A DNA stretch of 6,487 bases from Ferruginibacter sp. (GTDB taxonomy: Bacteria; Bacteroidota; Bacteroidia; Chitinophagales; Chitinophagaceae), in assembly GCA_030831725.1 (NCBI GenBank), contig JAURKN010000012.1, positions 1 to 6,487 on the forward strand, in the 5' to 3' direction. The notes beneath the pieces were generated by a model, which was not told the origin of the DNA, ran no database searches, and saw nothing but the letters and a program-made list of their open reading frames with translations. A program made the position numbers and the translations under genes. This document shows, one piece after another, positions 5,741 to 6,487 of the stretch (position 1 is its first letter; the number at the start of each line of letters is the position of its first letter).

Positions 5741-5768
5741 TTCTGTTCAGATTAAAAACTGAACGGAA
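5741..5768 (+). promoter_or_regulatory. Hairpin in the pnp leader
   Basis: TTCTGTTCAG (5741-5750) pairs with CTGAACGGAA (5759-5768), ten base pairs including one G-U wobble, around the 8-nt loop ATTAAAAA. It ends 14 bases before the pnp ATG and no T-run follows, so it is not a terminator. In E. coli a leader stem-loop cleaved by RNase III mediates PNPase autoregulation. A similar role here is inference from position only. Confidence 0.5.
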
Positions 5769-5782
5769 AAAACTCTATTCAT

Positions 5783-6487
5783 ATGTCATTTTTACAACCA
5801 AAATCTGTTTCTTTTGATATGGGTGGTGGACGCATCGTCACCATCGAAACCGGCAAATTGGCTCGTCAGGCCGATGGTGCTGTTACTGTAAGACAAGGAA
5901 ATTGCATCATTCTGGCAACAGTTGTTGCCAACAAAGAACCTAAGCCAGGACAGAACTTTTTCCCACTTTCCGTTGATTATCAAGAAAAGTTTGCATCCGC
6001 TGGAAGAGTTCCGGGATCATTTTTCAAAAGAGAAGCAAGATTGAACGATTACGAAATTTTGACCTCACGTTTGATCGACAGAGCACTCAGACCTCTTTTC
6101 CCTGAAGATTATCTTTGTGATGTTCAAGTATTGGTATCTCTCATTTCTTCAGACGACGAGATTCTTCCAGACGCATTGGCCTGCTTGGCCGCATCTGCAG
6201 CACTCGCTGTATCCGACATTCCCATCATGGAGATCATCTCCGAAGTAAGAATTGGAAGGGTTAACGGAAACATGGTAATCAATCCAACCCGTTCTCAAAT
6301 GAAAGAATCCGACCTGGAATTCATTATAGCCGCTACCAACAAAAATATCATGATGGTTGAAGGGGAAAGCGATGAATGCCAGGAAGAAGATCTGATCAAA
6401 GCCCTTGAAATGGCTCACGATGCAATCAGAATCCAGGTAAAAGCACAGGAAGAACTGCGCGACCTTTTGGGAATTACCTCAAAAAGA
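5783..6487 (+). CDS. pnp: Polyribonucleotide nucleotidyltransferase (PNPase), N-terminal part
   Basis: PNPase is a trimeric 3'-5' phosphorolytic exoribonuclease that degrades mRNA using phosphate and can add 3' tails. The window ends in frame after 235 codons, about a third of the usual roughly 700 aa. The visible part is the first RNase PH-like domain, with DMGGGRIVTIETGKLARQADG at 12-32 and VDYQEKFASAGRVPGSFFKRE at 64-84, followed by EILTSRLIDRALRPLFPE at 91-108 and the start of the linker helical region near 200-235. The family motif usually reads FFKREGRPSE; here it is FFKREARLND, with the Gly replaced by Ala at 85. The RNase PH core 2 domain, where catalysis takes place, and the KH and S1 RNA-binding domains lie outside the window. 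ATG 5783 is chosen because SFDMGGGR falls at the usual distance from the N-terminus. Expression is probably by read-through from rpsO and possibly an unseen own promoter. Confidence 0.96.
   Translation, partial: MSFLQPKSVSFDMGGGRIVTIETGKLARQADGAVTVRQGNCIILATVVANKEPKPGQNFFPLSVDYQEKFASAGRVPGSFFKREARLNDYEILTSRLIDRALRPLFPEDYLCDVQVLVSLISSDDEILPDALACLAASAALAVSDIPIMEIISEVRIGRVNGNMVINPTRSQMKESDLEFIIAATNKNIMMVEGESDECQEEDLIKALEMAHDAIRIQVKAQEELRDLLGITSKR

Noticed and set aside
1..6487. CRISPR arrays, tRNA or rRNA genes, transposases, phage or defence genes
   Set aside because: I found no spaced direct repeats, no tRNA-like cloverleaf, and no motifs of these families. The genes account for nearly all of the sequence.

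Overview
The window looks like ordinary, tightly packed chromosome from a member of the Bacteroidota; the class is not resolved. The evidence is the Bacteroidota-style long PurM homologue, an FtsE with no FtsX beside it, start codons preceded by A-rich stretches without a Shine-Dalgarno sequence, and several upstream boxes matching the Bacteroidota promoter consensus TAnnTTTG.

Layout from left to right. Bases 1-101 hold the 3' tail of an unrecognised + strand gene. It overlaps the end of ribF (93-1031, minus), which encodes the bifunctional riboflavin kinase/FAD synthetase. A 66-bp divergent gap separates ribF from a purM-type gene (1098-2285, plus; purine biosynthesis). Next comes an ftsE-type ABC ATPase gene (2332-3021, plus) with its own good promoter in the end of purM. 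Its tail overlaps, by 20 bp, the tail of a two-gene minus-strand glycosyltransferase operon (5204 down to 3002; the two genes overlap by 14 bp). The first glycosyltransferase appears to start with TTG, inside a perfect 18-bp palindrome. A 176-bp divergent gap leads to the conserved pair rpsO (5381-5653) and pnp (5783 to the window edge, N-terminal 235 residues only), with a clear intrinsic terminator and further inverted repeats between them.

Functionally these are mostly housekeeping genes: flavin cofactors, purines, envelope/division ABC ATPase, ribosomal protein S15 and PNPase. The AT-rich glycosyltransferase pair, probably acting on a surface polysaccharide or glycoconjugate, is the only accessory-looking part. 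I see no CRISPR array, tRNA, rRNA, insertion sequence, phage gene or recognisable new defence system. No gene-free stretch exceeds 300 bases. The observations most worth checking are the inverted repeats at the start of the glycosyltransferase operon and in the pnp leader.
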